This document shows, piece after piece, positions 44,642 to 53,027 of a stretch of DNA of 64,000 bases. Source of the DNA: Flavobacteriales bacterium (lineage in GTDB: Bacteria; Bacteroidota; Bacteroidia; Flavobacteriales_F; PHOS-HE28); the NCBI GenBank assembly GCA_016710685.1, contig JADJVC010000002.1, forward strand, positions 372,001-436,000. The letters are read 5' to 3'. The notes beneath the pieces are model-generated. The model ran no database searches. It was not told the DNA's origin and was given only the letters and a program-made list of their open reading frames with translations. Positions within the stretch are counted from its first letter, which is position 1, and each line of letters opens with the position of its first letter. The translations under genes and the position numbers were made by a program.

Positions 44642-47029
44642 TCACTTGGCCAAATTTTCCTGCCGTGCCGCGCCCCACACGGCAATGGAAACGAATGTCA
44701 CCACTGTGACGGAACTGAGCGGCATCAATATCGCGGCGATGATCGGTGTCAAGTTTCCGCTAACGGCGAAGGCCAGTCCCACCACGTTGTAGGCCAGTGA
44801 AAGCACCAAGCTTGCGAAGACGATACGGTGCGCTTTTCGGCCCAAGCGCAGCATATGCGGAAGTTTGTGCAGGGCACCTGCCTCAATGATCGCATCGCTT
44901 GCGGGCGTAAGGGCGGCGCTGCTTTCGCTCACGGTAACACCCACGTCGCTCTGCTTCAGCGCACCAGCATCGTTCAAGCCGTCGCCAACCATCATCACGG
45001 TGCTTCCAGCATTGCGTAACCCGCTAACGAACTTGGCTTTTTCCGGTGGTGTGCAACCCGTCACCATATTCCCGGGGGTGAACATGCGAGCAGTGTCAGC
45101 ATCCACTGAAGTGTCTCCCGTTAGTAGATAAGTAGCCGCGTATTTGCTGGTGTTCATCACGCTTTCGGCCATGCCGTCGCGGGCTTTTTTGCGAATGGCG
45201 AAGCGGCCGCGGTAAACCCCGTCCAACGCGATGAACACGTAGGCTTCCCCTGGAATAGTTGTTAGCGATGGTGCATGCGAGAATGCCGCGTTGCCCAACG
45301 ACGTTTCCACGCCACGCAGTGTTCCACGGATGCCTTGCCCCGGTGTTTCGCCCACGTCAACTGCATCGGCCAATGGCGCTTTCAGATCCGCATAGAGCAC
45401 CGCGCTCAACGGATGCGTGCTGTGGCGCGCCAATGAGCGTACCAGTGACTTTTCATGCGCGCTCAAAGGGGCACCTTCGAAGCGAACGCCCCAAGCTTCC
45501 CGGGCTGTAAGTGTACCGGTCTTGTCGAACACCACGGCATCCACATTGGCCATGCGTTCCACTACATCGGCATCGCGCAGGAACAGGCCGTTCTTACCCA
45601 GCAAGCGTATCGTGTGTCCATACGCGAAAGGCATGCTTAACGCCAGCGCGCAGGGGCAGGCCACGATCAATACGGCGGTAACCACGGGCCATGCGCGGGC
45701 AGGTTCGTGCAGCCACCAATACACAGCGGATAAGGCCGCGATGGTGAACACGGCCACGATGAAGCGACGCGCCACCAAGTCCATGGTACGCGGCATCATC
45801 GGGCGTTCGTCACCGGTTTCGCGTTGCTCTTCCCACAAGCGCTTCAAATGGCTTTTGGCGAAAGGCAACAGCACTTCAACTTCAATTGCGGCACCGCGCT
45901 GCCGACCACCAGCCTTGATGGTCTCGCCGATGGCACGCCGCACGGGCAGCGGCTCGCCGGTGATGAAGCTGTTGTCGATGCGCCCGGTGCCGTGTCGCAA
46001 AATGCCGTCCACCGGCACCAGTTCCTGATCGCGCACAATGATCGTGTCGCCCACGTTCAGGTCGGCCACGCCCACGTATTCCTCGGTGTCCCCGTTCCGG
46101 CGAAGCACCACCAATGGCAAAAAGTCGTCCAAGTCCCTGTCGAAGCTGAGTGCTTGGTAGGTGTAGTCCTGAAACCAACGGCCGATCAGCAGGAAGAAGA
46201 CCAGACCCGCCAATGAATCGAAATAGCCCGGACCGGTCTGCGCCAGCACCTCGTACAAACTTTGGAAGAAAAGGGCCATAATGCCCACCGCAATAGGCTG
46301 GTCGATGTTGATGCTGCGCGACCGCACACCGGCCCATGCGGAAGTGAAGAACACACGGCCTGCGAAGAACACCACGGGCAATGCGAGCAAGATTTTAAGT
46401 AGGACAAAGCCTTTTACGAGCGTATCATTTTCCAGCGTAGCACCGAAGTATTCCGGAAAGCTCAGGAACATGGTGTTCCCGAAACAGAATCCGGCCACGC
46501 CTAACCGCACGTAGAGCATGCGGTCCACTTTTTTTCCGCTCTTCTTTTTCGCGGATCCCGTTAGTTGTGGCCCGTAGCCGATGTTGCGCAGCAGGCCGAT
46601 CAACCTCCCCAAACTCAGGTCTCCTTCGCGGAAGTTCACCGTAAGTTCCTTCTCACTGAAACGCACGCGCGAACGCACCACGGCGGGTTCCAAGCGTTCC
46701 AAGTTCTCTAGCAGCCAAATGCAACTGCTACAGTGCATCTGCGGCACTTGCAGTTTCACGCGTGTAATGCCGTCCTCGGAAAATTCAACCAGTTTGTCCC
46801 GCACTTCCGGCAGGTCGAAAAGCTCCGTGCGCGCCTCGTCGGCGTTCGCCACGGTGCGGGTGCCGGGGCGTTGTTCCAGCTCGTAATAGTTCTTCAGCCC
46901 ACTATCGCGGAGCAGACCATACACTGCTTTGCAGCCTTGACAGCAAAAGTCCTTGCCGTCCATTGCCACATGGTCTTCTACACAGGGTTCGCCGCAGTGG
47001 TAGCAGGCGGTTAGCGTTGTGGTGGGCAT
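44642..47029 (-). CDS. ccoI: CcoI-type copper-translocating P-type ATPase
   Basis: A 795-residue P1B-type ATPase that supplies copper to cbb3 oxidase. In order: a cysteine-rich N-terminal metal domain (CYHCGEPCVEDH, FCCQGCKAVYGLLRD), an HMA-type site MHCSSCIWLLENL, membrane helices, the ion-path motif CPCALALS, the phosphorylation site DKTGTLTA, and MVGDGLNDAGAL near the hinge. The length fits the FixI/CcoI group. It is transcribed in the same direction as ccoS, which begins 115 bases after its stop. It has its own copy of the TGAC-N4-GTCA palindrome upstream. Confidence 0.95.
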   Translation of the reverse strand: MPTTTLTACYHCGEPCVEDHVAMDGKDFCCQGCKAVYGLLRDSGLKNYYELEQRPGTRTVANADEARTELFDLPEVRDKLVEFSEDGITRVKLQVPQMHCSSCIWLLENLERLEPAVVRSRVRFSEKELTVNFREGDLSLGRLIGLLRNIGYGPQLTGSAKKKSGKKVDRMLYVRLGVAGFCFGNTMFLSFPEYFGATLENDTLVKGFVLLKILLALPVVFFAGRVFFTSAWAGVRSRSINIDQPIAVGIMALFFQSLYEVLAQTGPGYFDSLAGLVFFLLIGRWFQDYTYQALSFDRDLDDFLPLVVLRRNGDTEEYVGVADLNVGDTIIVRDQELVPVDGILRHGTGRIDNSFITGEPLPVRRAIGETIKAGGRQRGAAIEVEVLLPFAKSHLKRLWEEQRETGDERPMMPRTMDLVARRFIVAVFTIAALSAVYWWLHEPARAWPVVTAVLIVACPCALALSMPFAYGHTIRLLGKNGLFLRDADVVERMANVDAVVFDKTGTLTAREAWGVRFEGAPLSAHEKSLVRSLARHSTHPLSAVLYADLKAPLADAVDVGETPGQGIRGTLRGVETSLGNAAFSHAPSLTTIPGEAYVFIALDGVYRGRFAIRKKARDGMAESVMNTSKYAATYLLTGDTSVDADTARMFTPGNMVTGCTPPEKAKFVSGLRNAGSTVMMVGDGLNDAGALKQSDVGVTVSESSAALTPASDAIIEAGALHKLPHMLRLGRKAHRIVFASLVLSLAYNVVGLAFAVSGNLTPIIAAILMPLSSVTVVTFVSIAVWGAARQENLAK

Positions 47030-47083
47030 TCAGGTCGGCCAAAAGGCGACCGCAAAAATGCCAAGGCGTTCAGTCCGCGGAAC

Positions 47084-47095
47084 TGACGTAGGTCA
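47084..47095. promoter_or_regulatory. TGAC-N4-GTCA palindrome upstream of ccoI
   Basis: TGACGTAGGTCA, matching the ccoS-upstream site in inverted orientation in 12 of 14 bases over the extended motif. A TTTTTGC element (47052-47058, minus strand) lies about 30 bases nearer the gene, the same geometry as at ccoS. Confidence 0.65.
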
Positions 47096-47148
47096 TGTTC
47101 GCTGTTTCGGCAGTAAACCGACGGTCAGAGACAAAGGCGCAGTCATGT

Positions 47149-48267
47149 TCAGGGCAATTGCTCCAAGCGCACGGCTGTTGGCACCAAGCCGCCAACGTTC
47201 TGCAGGATCAGGTCGCGGTCGTTGTGCGCGCCGGTGTATTTCGCAACTCCGTCCATGTTGACGTCGGCTCTGGTATAGCCGAATAACGTGCCGGTGGTGT
47301 ATGAGAACAGCGTCAACAGTATCCGGTCGCGGTCATTGTCCGCGCCGGTATAGCTAAGTTTCTCGGAAGTGTAAGTGATAGTCTCATAGTTTTGTTCGGG
47401 ACTTCTAGGGACATAGGTGCATCCGGCATTTCCAGGCCAAAGGAAGGCGGAGTTCCCGACTATTTTGCGTGCTTCGGTGCCATACGTGGCCAAGCCGACA
47501 TCCCGGAAATCCACGGTAGTGGCCTGCGCGGAAAGTGCTACTGGCAACTGTGTCATAGCACTCAAATGGTTGCGATGACCCACCGCGACATAGTAATTCC
47601 CGGGCGGGGCGTTGAAGCTTAATTGCCCGCCGTTGGAGGGGTCTATGATTTTTCCGTTCCTAAGCAATAAACCTTGTTTTATCTGGCAAATAGTTGTCGG
47701 CATTTCGGGAGCCGAAGCTCCACGTAGACCATCCACAATGGCCGTAGGGCCGGTCACATCGAAAAGCGCATCATCAGCCAAGGCGGATAGGTAACTATGT
47801 GGAATGTATCCGGCAACGCGCAGGTCATCGCGCATTAGGCCCGTGTCTGGGTCGAATGGTCCTTCCAACCAAGCCTTTGCGTTGAGCAATAGCGGGGCGG
47901 ACGCAGTCTGGGAAATGAAAAACGCACCGGGACCATAGTACGGTAAGCCGGAACCGCCAGTCTGATAAAAGCCGGGTGCTGTTACATCCCACGAGGCGGG
48001 GCCAGCGGGCCCACTGTGGATCAATTCCCCATCTTTCCACAACATGAACTGAGGGTCTGTGCAATACACTCCTTGTTGATAGTTGAAAACGACCGTAGCT
48101 GAATCTCCCGGCAAGAGAACAATATTGGGGTTGGTGTAGGTGTCCCAATATTCCGTTTCACCATTATCACGGTGTACCGTCACTGAGGCACTCCCAGTGC
48201 ATTCTTTGGCTTGGGCCTCTGAGAATGAGATCACGCCGATCAAACAGAAAAGGGCTGCCGTTTTCAT
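47149..48267 (-). CDS. Secreted protein with dockerin-like C-terminal repeats
   Basis: A 372-residue exported protein with signal peptide MKTAALFCLIGVISFSEAQA (ATG 48267; the longer frame to 48321 is less likely). The N-terminal half looks like a CUB/PLAT-like beta domain (TVHRDNGETEYWDTYTNPN). The central part contains PPGNYYVAVGHRNHLSAMT, seen in many Bacteroidota surface proteins. The C-terminus has two D-rich repeats: KLSYTGADNDRDRILLTLF and AKYTGAHNDRDLILQNVGG, with ADVNMDG between them, resembling a calcium-binding dockerin type I pair. Function unknown. Confidence 0.8.
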   Translation of the reverse strand: MKTAALFCLIGVISFSEAQAKECTGSASVTVHRDNGETEYWDTYTNPNIVLLPGDSATVVFNYQQGVYCTDPQFMLWKDGELIHSGPAGPASWDVTAPGFYQTGGSGLPYYGPGAFFISQTASAPLLLNAKAWLEGPFDPDTGLMRDDLRVAGYIPHSYLSALADDALFDVTGPTAIVDGLRGASAPEMPTTICQIKQGLLLRNGKIIDPSNGGQLSFNAPPGNYYVAVGHRNHLSAMTQLPVALSAQATTVDFRDVGLATYGTEARKIVGNSAFLWPGNAGCTYVPRSPEQNYETITYTSEKLSYTGADNDRDRILLTLFSYTTGTLFGYTRADVNMDGVAKYTGAHNDRDLILQNVGGLVPTAVRLEQLP

Positions 48268-48373
48268 GCCGGGTGGTTTTGATGGAATCAAATGTACTAC
48301 ACCCTCCCAGCCGGAAAGCACGAGTTATCGAATTCCGCAGGTCTCCGCGGTTTGAATTCCGTTTACAGCTAGA

Positions 48374-49597
48374 TCACTTCATCCGGCGGCTCAACCCTTC
48401 ATTCAGCGCAGCCATGAACAAGTCGCTACTGAGGTAGGTGTCCGGGCTGGCCTTGCTGCCATGGATGCACACGGCGAGGTCCTTGGTCATCTTGCCGGCT
48501 TCCACGGTTTTGATGCACACATCTTCCAGGGTATGGCAGAAGTCGACCAAGGCTTGGTTGCCGTCCAGTTTTCCGCGGAACGCGAGGCCACGGGTCCAGG
48601 CGAAGATGCTCGCGATGGGGTTGGTGCTGGTGGCTTTTCCTTGCTGGTGCTGGCGGTAATGGCGGGTAACGGTTCCATGCGCGGCTTCGGCTTCCATCGT
48701 CTTGCCGTCGGGCGTCATCAGCACGCTGGTCATCAAGCCAAGGGAACCAAAGCCCTGCGCTACGATGTCGCTTTGCACATCGCCGTCGTAGTTCTTGCAG
48801 GCCCAGATAAAGCCTCCGCTCCACTTCATCGCGGCTGCCACCATGTCATCGATCAAGCGATGCTCGTAGGTAATGCCAGCCTTGGCGAAATCGGCCTTGT
48901 AGTGTTTCTGGTAGATGTCCTCGAAAATGTCCTTGAACCGTCCGTCGTACTTCTTCAGGATGGTGTTCTTGGTACTGAGGTAGAGCGGCCACTTCTTTTC
49001 CAGTGCGAGGTTGAAGCAGCTGTGCGCAAAGCCGTCGATGCTCTCGTCCGTGTTGTACATGCTCAACGCCACGCCATCACCTTTGAAATCATACACGTCC
49101 CAAGTGGTGGGCTCGCCATTCTCCGGGGTGAAGGTCATGGTGAGCTTGCCCTTGCCCTTGATAACGGCATCGGTGGCCTTGTATTGATCGCCGAAAGCGT
49201 GGCGGCCGATCACGATGGGCTTGGTCCAGCCGGGCACCAAGCGGGGAATGTTGTTGATCACGATCGGCTCGCGGAACACGGTGCCGCCAAGGATGTTGCG
49301 GATGGTGCCGTTGGGGCTTTTCCACATCTGCTTCAGGCCGAACTCCTCCACGCGGTTTTCATCCGGCGTGATGGTGGCGCACTTGATGCCCACGTGGTGT
49401 TTTTGAATGGCCTTGGCCGCGTCCACAGTGATCTTGTCATCGGTGGCATCGCGGCTTTCGATCCCCAGGTCGTAGTACTCGATCGGCACGTCCACGTAAG
49501 GCAGGATCAACTGTTCCTTGATCCATTGCCAGATGATGCGGGTCATCTCGTCACCATCAATTTCCACTACGGGGTTCGCTACTTTGATCTTTTGCAT
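48374..49597 (-). CDS. icd: NADP-dependent isocitrate dehydrogenase (homodimeric type)
   Basis: A 407-residue TCA-cycle enzyme that converts isocitrate to 2-oxoglutarate with NADPH. The sequence is of the eukaryote-like homodimeric class: MQKIKVANPVVEIDGDEMTR at the start, then KCATITPDENRVEEFGLKQM, KSPNGTIRNILGGTVFREPI, YKNYDGDV-like CKNYDGDVQSDIVAQGFGSL and AHGTVTRHYRQHQQGKATST. All parts are intact. A TACCTTCG -7-like element lies about 30 bases before the ATG. It is monocistronic. Confidence 0.96.
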   Translation of the reverse strand: MQKIKVANPVVEIDGDEMTRIIWQWIKEQLILPYVDVPIEYYDLGIESRDATDDKITVDAAKAIQKHHVGIKCATITPDENRVEEFGLKQMWKSPNGTIRNILGGTVFREPIVINNIPRLVPGWTKPIVIGRHAFGDQYKATDAVIKGKGKLTMTFTPENGEPTTWDVYDFKGDGVALSMYNTDESIDGFAHSCFNLALEKKWPLYLSTKNTILKKYDGRFKDIFEDIYQKHYKADFAKAGITYEHRLIDDMVAAAMKWSGGFIWACKNYDGDVQSDIVAQGFGSLGLMTSVLMTPDGKTMEAEAAHGTVTRHYRQHQQGKATSTNPIASIFAWTRGLAFRGKLDGNQALVDFCHTLEDVCIKTVEAGKMTKDLAVCIHGSKASPDTYLSSDLFMAALNEGLSRRMK

Positions 49598-49736
49598 ACG
49601 GCTAAGGTTGACTGTTCAACTTGGCCGCGAAGGTACAAGAGAGAAGATGGAATGGACTGTGGTAGCAAATCGGCGCGATGGTAGCGGGCAATCGCATTAG
49701 GCCAGAACATTCCTGCGGTAGGCAGGCAGTAACCGA

Positions 49737-49826
49737 ACAACCCGTAACCGAACAACCCGTAACCGAACAACCCGTAACCGAACAACTCGTAACAGTTCAA
49801 CTCGTAACGGATTAACTCGCAACCAG
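49737..49826. repeat. 15-base tandem repeats (CCCGTAACCGAACAA)
   Basis: Three near-exact units (49741-49785), preceded by a partial unit and followed by decaying units (CTCGTAACAGTTCAA, CTCGTAACGGATTAA). They lie between dnaX and icd. The consensus CNCGTAACNGNNCAA is shared with the array at 35122-35213. The units lack the length, regular spacers and cas genes of a CRISPR. Confidence 0.85.
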
Positions 49827-49853
49827 TAACTCACCGACCCGTCAACCCAAAAT

Positions 49854-51641
49854 TCAGATCTCCAGGTCCAACGCATCACGCAATACCAACAACGCCGGGT
49901 TCTTCTCCGCCATGATGTTGAACTTGTCGCGGGGCGTATAGCGTGGGCGGAGGTTTTCTGCCTCGGCCTTAACAACAGTAAGTTCCAGCTGTGGCATGTC
50001 CATTTCACGGCGCAAGTAGCCCAGCAGTGTGGGCTTTTCCTCGCGCATGTAATTCTCCTGCACGTTGTTCACGATGGTGTGCGAAATGGTGCGCTGTCCG
50101 GTGATCACCGGCTGGTTCGCGGAGAGGGTGGCATGCAGGCTGTTTTTGCCTTCGTGCTTACGCTCCATGGCATAGTCGTTCCAGGTCTTTTGCAACAGCG
50201 CCGGATTGATCTCGCGTTTGGTATCGTCGCGTTCGGGCTCGTTTCCGGGAATGTCAGCCAAGCGTGTGTTCTCCTCAGCTTTGACAGCGGGGGCGAGGTG
50301 TTCGCGTATCGAAATGGAAGAAGCCAATCGCTTGCCGGTACGCTCCGGCACCGGGGTCGGAGCGGATACAGTCTCTGCTCCAGACGAAAGAGTGGGAGGA
50401 GCCACTGATGCGGGCGCGGGCGGAGGTGGAACGGCCCTTTCTTCAGGTGAAGGAATTTCGGGCTGCTTCCCGGTTAAACCTGCGTCAGGCTTTTTTTTTT
50501 CAGCCGAAAGGGCTGGCTGCGGAACATTCACTTGTGCAGCAGGCTTGCCTGCCCAATCACGGGCCAATTGGATCAACGCTGTTTCAACCAGAAGGCGTGG
50601 TTCCTTGCTGCTTTTGTACAACGTGTCCACAGTGCTGGTGCGGTCCAGCCCTGCAACAAGTTGTGCCATGTTGGTGCGGGCTGCCTGATCGGCGTAGCGT
50701 GCTGCCAAGTCCTGGCCCACTTCCATCAAAGCAATGGTGCGCGCATCTTGACACACCAGCAAGTCGCGGAAATGCCGCGCCAGCCCGGCCACAAAGAGGT
50801 GCCCGTCGAAACCTTGGAAGAGCACGTCGTTGAACGCTAAAAGCGCGCCTGGGGCATCGCCGTTCAGTAAGTGGTCGGTAATGGCGAAATAGTGCTCGTG
50901 GTCCAGCACGTTGAGGTTCTTCAACACGTCGGCATACGTGAGCTTGTCACCGCCGAAGCTGGCGAGCTGGTCGAAGATGCTCAGGGCATCACGCAGTCCA
51001 CCGTCCGCCTTTTGGGCGATGGTGTGCAGGGCTTGCGGCTCCGCGTCCACGCCTTCCTTCAGCGCAATTTCTGCAAGATGCTTGGCAATGTCCGTTACCG
51101 TAATGCGGCGGAAATCGAACACCTGGCAGCGGGAGAGGATCGTGGGGAGGATCTTGTGTTTCTCCGTGGTGGCGAGGATGAAGATGGCGTAGGAGGGAGG
51201 CTCCTCCAGTGTTTTCAGGAAGGCGTTGAAGGCCGCCGAGCTCAGCATGTGTACCTCGTCGATGATGTACACCTTCTTGTTCCCGATCTGCGGCGCGATC
51301 TGCACCTGCTGGATCAGGTTGCGGATGTCCTCCACGCTGTTGTTGCTGGCGGCATCCAGTTCGAAGATGTTCAGCGAATGGCCATCGTCGAAGCTTTTGC
51401 AGGAAGGACATTCGCCGCAGGTGCTCAGGTCATCGTTGAGGTTCTCGCAGTTAAGGGTGCGCGCGAGGATGCGCGCACAGGTGGTCTTCCCTACGCCGCG
51501 CGGCCCCGTAAAGAGGAAGGCGGAAGCGACGTGTTGGTTCCGGATGGCGTTCTTCAGCGTGCCGGTTACGTGCTCTTGGCCTACGACTGTATCAAACAGG
51601 ACAGGGCGGTACTTGCGGGCGCTTACTACGTATCGTTCCAT
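49854..51641 (-). CDS. dnaX: DNA polymerase III gamma/tau subunit
   Basis: The 595-residue clamp-loader subunit. The AAA+ part (1-370) has RKYRPVLFDTVVGQEHVTGT, Walker A GPRGVGKTT, the zinc module CGECPSCKSF, IIDEVHMLSSAAFNAFLKTL and LATTEKHKILPTILSRCQVF. A proline-rich linker follows and then a C-terminal tau-like region with KTWNDYAMERKHEGKNSL. A run of ten A (50491-50500) at codons 381-384 precedes GCCTGA in the shifted frame, so a shortened gamma-like product of about 385 residues is predicted by slippage. A TATCTTAG -7-like element lies about 9 bases before the ATG. Confidence 0.96.
   Translation of the reverse strand: MERYVVSARKYRPVLFDTVVGQEHVTGTLKNAIRNQHVASAFLFTGPRGVGKTTCARILARTLNCENLNDDLSTCGECPSCKSFDDGHSLNIFELDAASNNSVEDIRNLIQQVQIAPQIGNKKVYIIDEVHMLSSAAFNAFLKTLEEPPSYAIFILATTEKHKILPTILSRCQVFDFRRITVTDIAKHLAEIALKEGVDAEPQALHTIAQKADGGLRDALSIFDQLASFGGDKLTYADVLKNLNVLDHEHYFAITDHLLNGDAPGALLAFNDVLFQGFDGHLFVAGLARHFRDLLVCQDARTIALMEVGQDLAARYADQAARTNMAQLVAGLDRTSTVDTLYKSSKEPRLLVETALIQLARDWAGKPAAQVNVPQPALSAEKKKPDAGLTGKQPEIPSPEERAVPPPPAPASVAPPTLSSGAETVSAPTPVPERTGKRLASSISIREHLAPAVKAEENTRLADIPGNEPERDDTKREINPALLQKTWNDYAMERKHEGKNSLHATLSANQPVITGQRTISHTIVNNVQENYMREEKPTLLGYLRREMDMPQLELTVVKAEAENLRPRYTPRDKFNIMAEKNPALLVLRDALDLEI
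50491..50500 (-). other. A10 slippery run in dnaX with immediate alternate stop
   Basis: In the annotated frame the run reads GAA AAA AAA AAG CCT GAC. With one more A, or a -1 ribosomal shift, it reads GAA AAA AAA AAA GCC TGA, ending at once. CCTG-ACG-CAGG just downstream can form a small hairpin. Transcriptional slippage (Thermus) and -1 frameshifting (E. coli) at A runs in dnaX make gamma. Confidence 0.6.
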
Positions 51642-51673
51642 GGGCGGCGCTAAGATAATGGCCTCCGGGGAGA

Positions 51674-51723
51674 CAAGCCATAAGCGTCAAGCAGTCAGCC
51701 TTGAGCTTGAGACTTATGGCTTG
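51674..51723. repeat. Inverted repeat between dnaX and rpsF
   Basis: Arms CAAGCCATAAGCGTCAAGC (51674-51692) and GCTTGAGACTTATGGCTTG (51705-51723) pair at 17 of 19 positions with a 12-base loop. It sits in the divergent intergenic region. Confidence 0.7.
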
Positions 51724-51793
51724 CAGCCTATCCCTCAAAACTTCGCCAATCCACCTTTTCCATGTCACTTGTGTTGCGTTTCACGGAAAACCT

Positions 51794-51801
51794 TACTTTT
51801 G
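51794..51801 (+). promoter_or_regulatory. -7 element of the rpsF operon
   Basis: TACTTTTG fits TAnnTTTG, with a TTG 17-19 bases upstream (in TTGTGTTGCG), 24 bases before the rpsF ATG. Confidence 0.65.
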
Positions 51802-51825
51802 CACCCCAAATTTACCAAGAGGCAC

Positions 51826-52215
51826 ATGACCAACAGGTACGAAACCGTCTTCATTTTAACTCCCGTTTTGTCTGAGGACCAGGCAAAGGAGGCGGTAACC
51901 AAATTCAAAGACCTTCTGAATGAGGGCAATGGCAAGGTCCGCCATGAAGAGAACTGGGGGATGCGCAAACTTGCCTATCCCATCCAGAAGAAGTCCTCGG
52001 GCTTCTACCACCTGATCGAGTTCGAGAGCGACCCGTCGTTCATTGCGAAGCTCGAGACCGAATACCGCCGCGACGAACGGGTTATCCGTTTCCTCACGGT
52101 AGCCATGGACAAGCACCACGTTGCTTTCGCAGAAAGCCGCCGTGGCCGCAGTGGCAACGCTGAAGGCAGCGACAAGCCAGCCCGCACGCCCCGTCGTAAA
52201 AAGGAAAACGCCTAA
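51826..52215 (+). CDS. rpsF: 30S ribosomal protein S6
   Basis: A 129-residue small-subunit protein. MTNRYETVFILTPVLSEDQA is the standard S6 start; GKVRHEENWGMRKLAYPIQK and SGFYHLIEFES are conserved. The frame is open far upstream, but only ATG 51826 fits the family and the promoter. The C-terminal tail is basic and low-complexity (PARTPRRKKENA). First gene of rpsF-rpsR-rplI; 9 bases separate it from rpsR. Confidence 0.97.
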   Translation: MTNRYETVFILTPVLSEDQAKEAVTKFKDLLNEGNGKVRHEENWGMRKLAYPIQKKSSGFYHLIEFESDPSFIAKLETEYRRDERVIRFLTVAMDKHHVAFAESRRGRSGNAEGSDKPARTPRRKKENA

Positions 52216-52224
52216 GCCACAGCA

Positions 52225-52548
52225 ATGAGCGAAACAGCAACCACCCCTGCGGCGGAAACATCCACCGCCCCTAAGTCCGGAGGAGGCTCCGGCAATGAGA
52301 TCCGGTATTTAACGCCGATCTCCATCGAGACGAAGAAGGACAAGTACGACCGTTTCAAGAAATACGGTATCAAGTACATCGATTACAAAGACGCCGACTA
52401 TTTGTTGCGCCTTGTGAACGAACAGGGAAAGATCCTTCCCCGCCGCCTCACCGGCACCAGCCAGAAGTACCAAAAGCGCGTGGCCCAAGCCGTGAAGCGC
52501 AGCCGCCATTTGGCGCTGATGCCTTACGTGGCGGACATGCTCAAGTAA
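52225..52548 (+). CDS. rpsR: 30S ribosomal protein S18
   Basis: A 107-residue protein. The conserved part begins IDYKDADYLLRLVNEQGKIL, then PRRLTGTSQKYQKRVAQAVK and RSRHLALMPYV, the S18 core. The N-terminal 30 residues (alanine/threonine/proline-rich) are a variable extension. S18 contacts S6 in the 30S platform, matching the operon order. Cysteines of zinc-binding S18 forms are absent. Confidence 0.97.
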   Translation: MSETATTPAAETSTAPKSGGGSGNEIRYLTPISIETKKDKYDRFKKYGIKYIDYKDADYLLRLVNEQGKILPRRLTGTSQKYQKRVAQAVKRSRHLALMPYVADMLK

Positions 52549-52561
52549 CAACGCACCACAC

Positions 52562-53008
52562 ATGGAAGTGATCCTCAAGCAAGACGTGGAGCATTTGGGC
52601 TTCGCCAACGACCTGGTAAAGGTCCGCGACGGCTATGCACGCAATTTTCTGCTTCCCCGCGGCCTGGCCGTCAACGCCACCAGCGGCGAGCGTAAGCAGC
52701 TCACAGAAACCCTCAAGCAGCGCGCCCACAAAGAGGCTAAGCTGCGTACCGAGGCCGATAAGAACGCGGAAAAACTCATTGCCCAACCCATCAAGATAGG
52801 TGCGAAAGTGGGCGAGAAAGGCCGCATCTTCGGCAGTGTCAACACCATCATGCTCAGCGATGCTTTCAAGCAGTTGGGCGTGGAGTTGGACCGCAAGTAC
52901 ATCAAGCTGAAAGGCGAGGCCATCAAGTCCATCGGCACCTACGAAGCCGAAGTGACTTTCCACCGCGACGTGGTGAAGACCATTTCCTTCGAGGTTGTGG
53001 AGGAGTGA
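52562..53008 (+). CDS. rplI: 50S ribosomal protein L9
   Basis: A 148-residue protein with both L9 lobes: MEVILKQDVEHLGFANDLVK and VRDGYARNFLLPRGLAVNAT (N domain), a connecting helix (KQLTETLKQRAHKEAKLRTE) and the C domain GRIFGSVNTIMLSDAFKQLG. It closes the three-gene operon and is followed by a strong terminator. Confidence 0.97.
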   Translation: MEVILKQDVEHLGFANDLVKVRDGYARNFLLPRGLAVNATSGERKQLTETLKQRAHKEAKLRTEADKNAEKLIAQPIKIGAKVGEKGRIFGSVNTIMLSDAFKQLGVELDRKYIKLKGEAIKSIGTYEAEVTFHRDVVKTISFEVVEE

Positions 53009-53027
53009 TCCCGCAGATACGAATAGG

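Noticed and set aside
49737..49826. Tandem repeats considered as a CRISPR array
   Set aside because: The units are contiguous 15-mers without spacers, and no cas genes are present.
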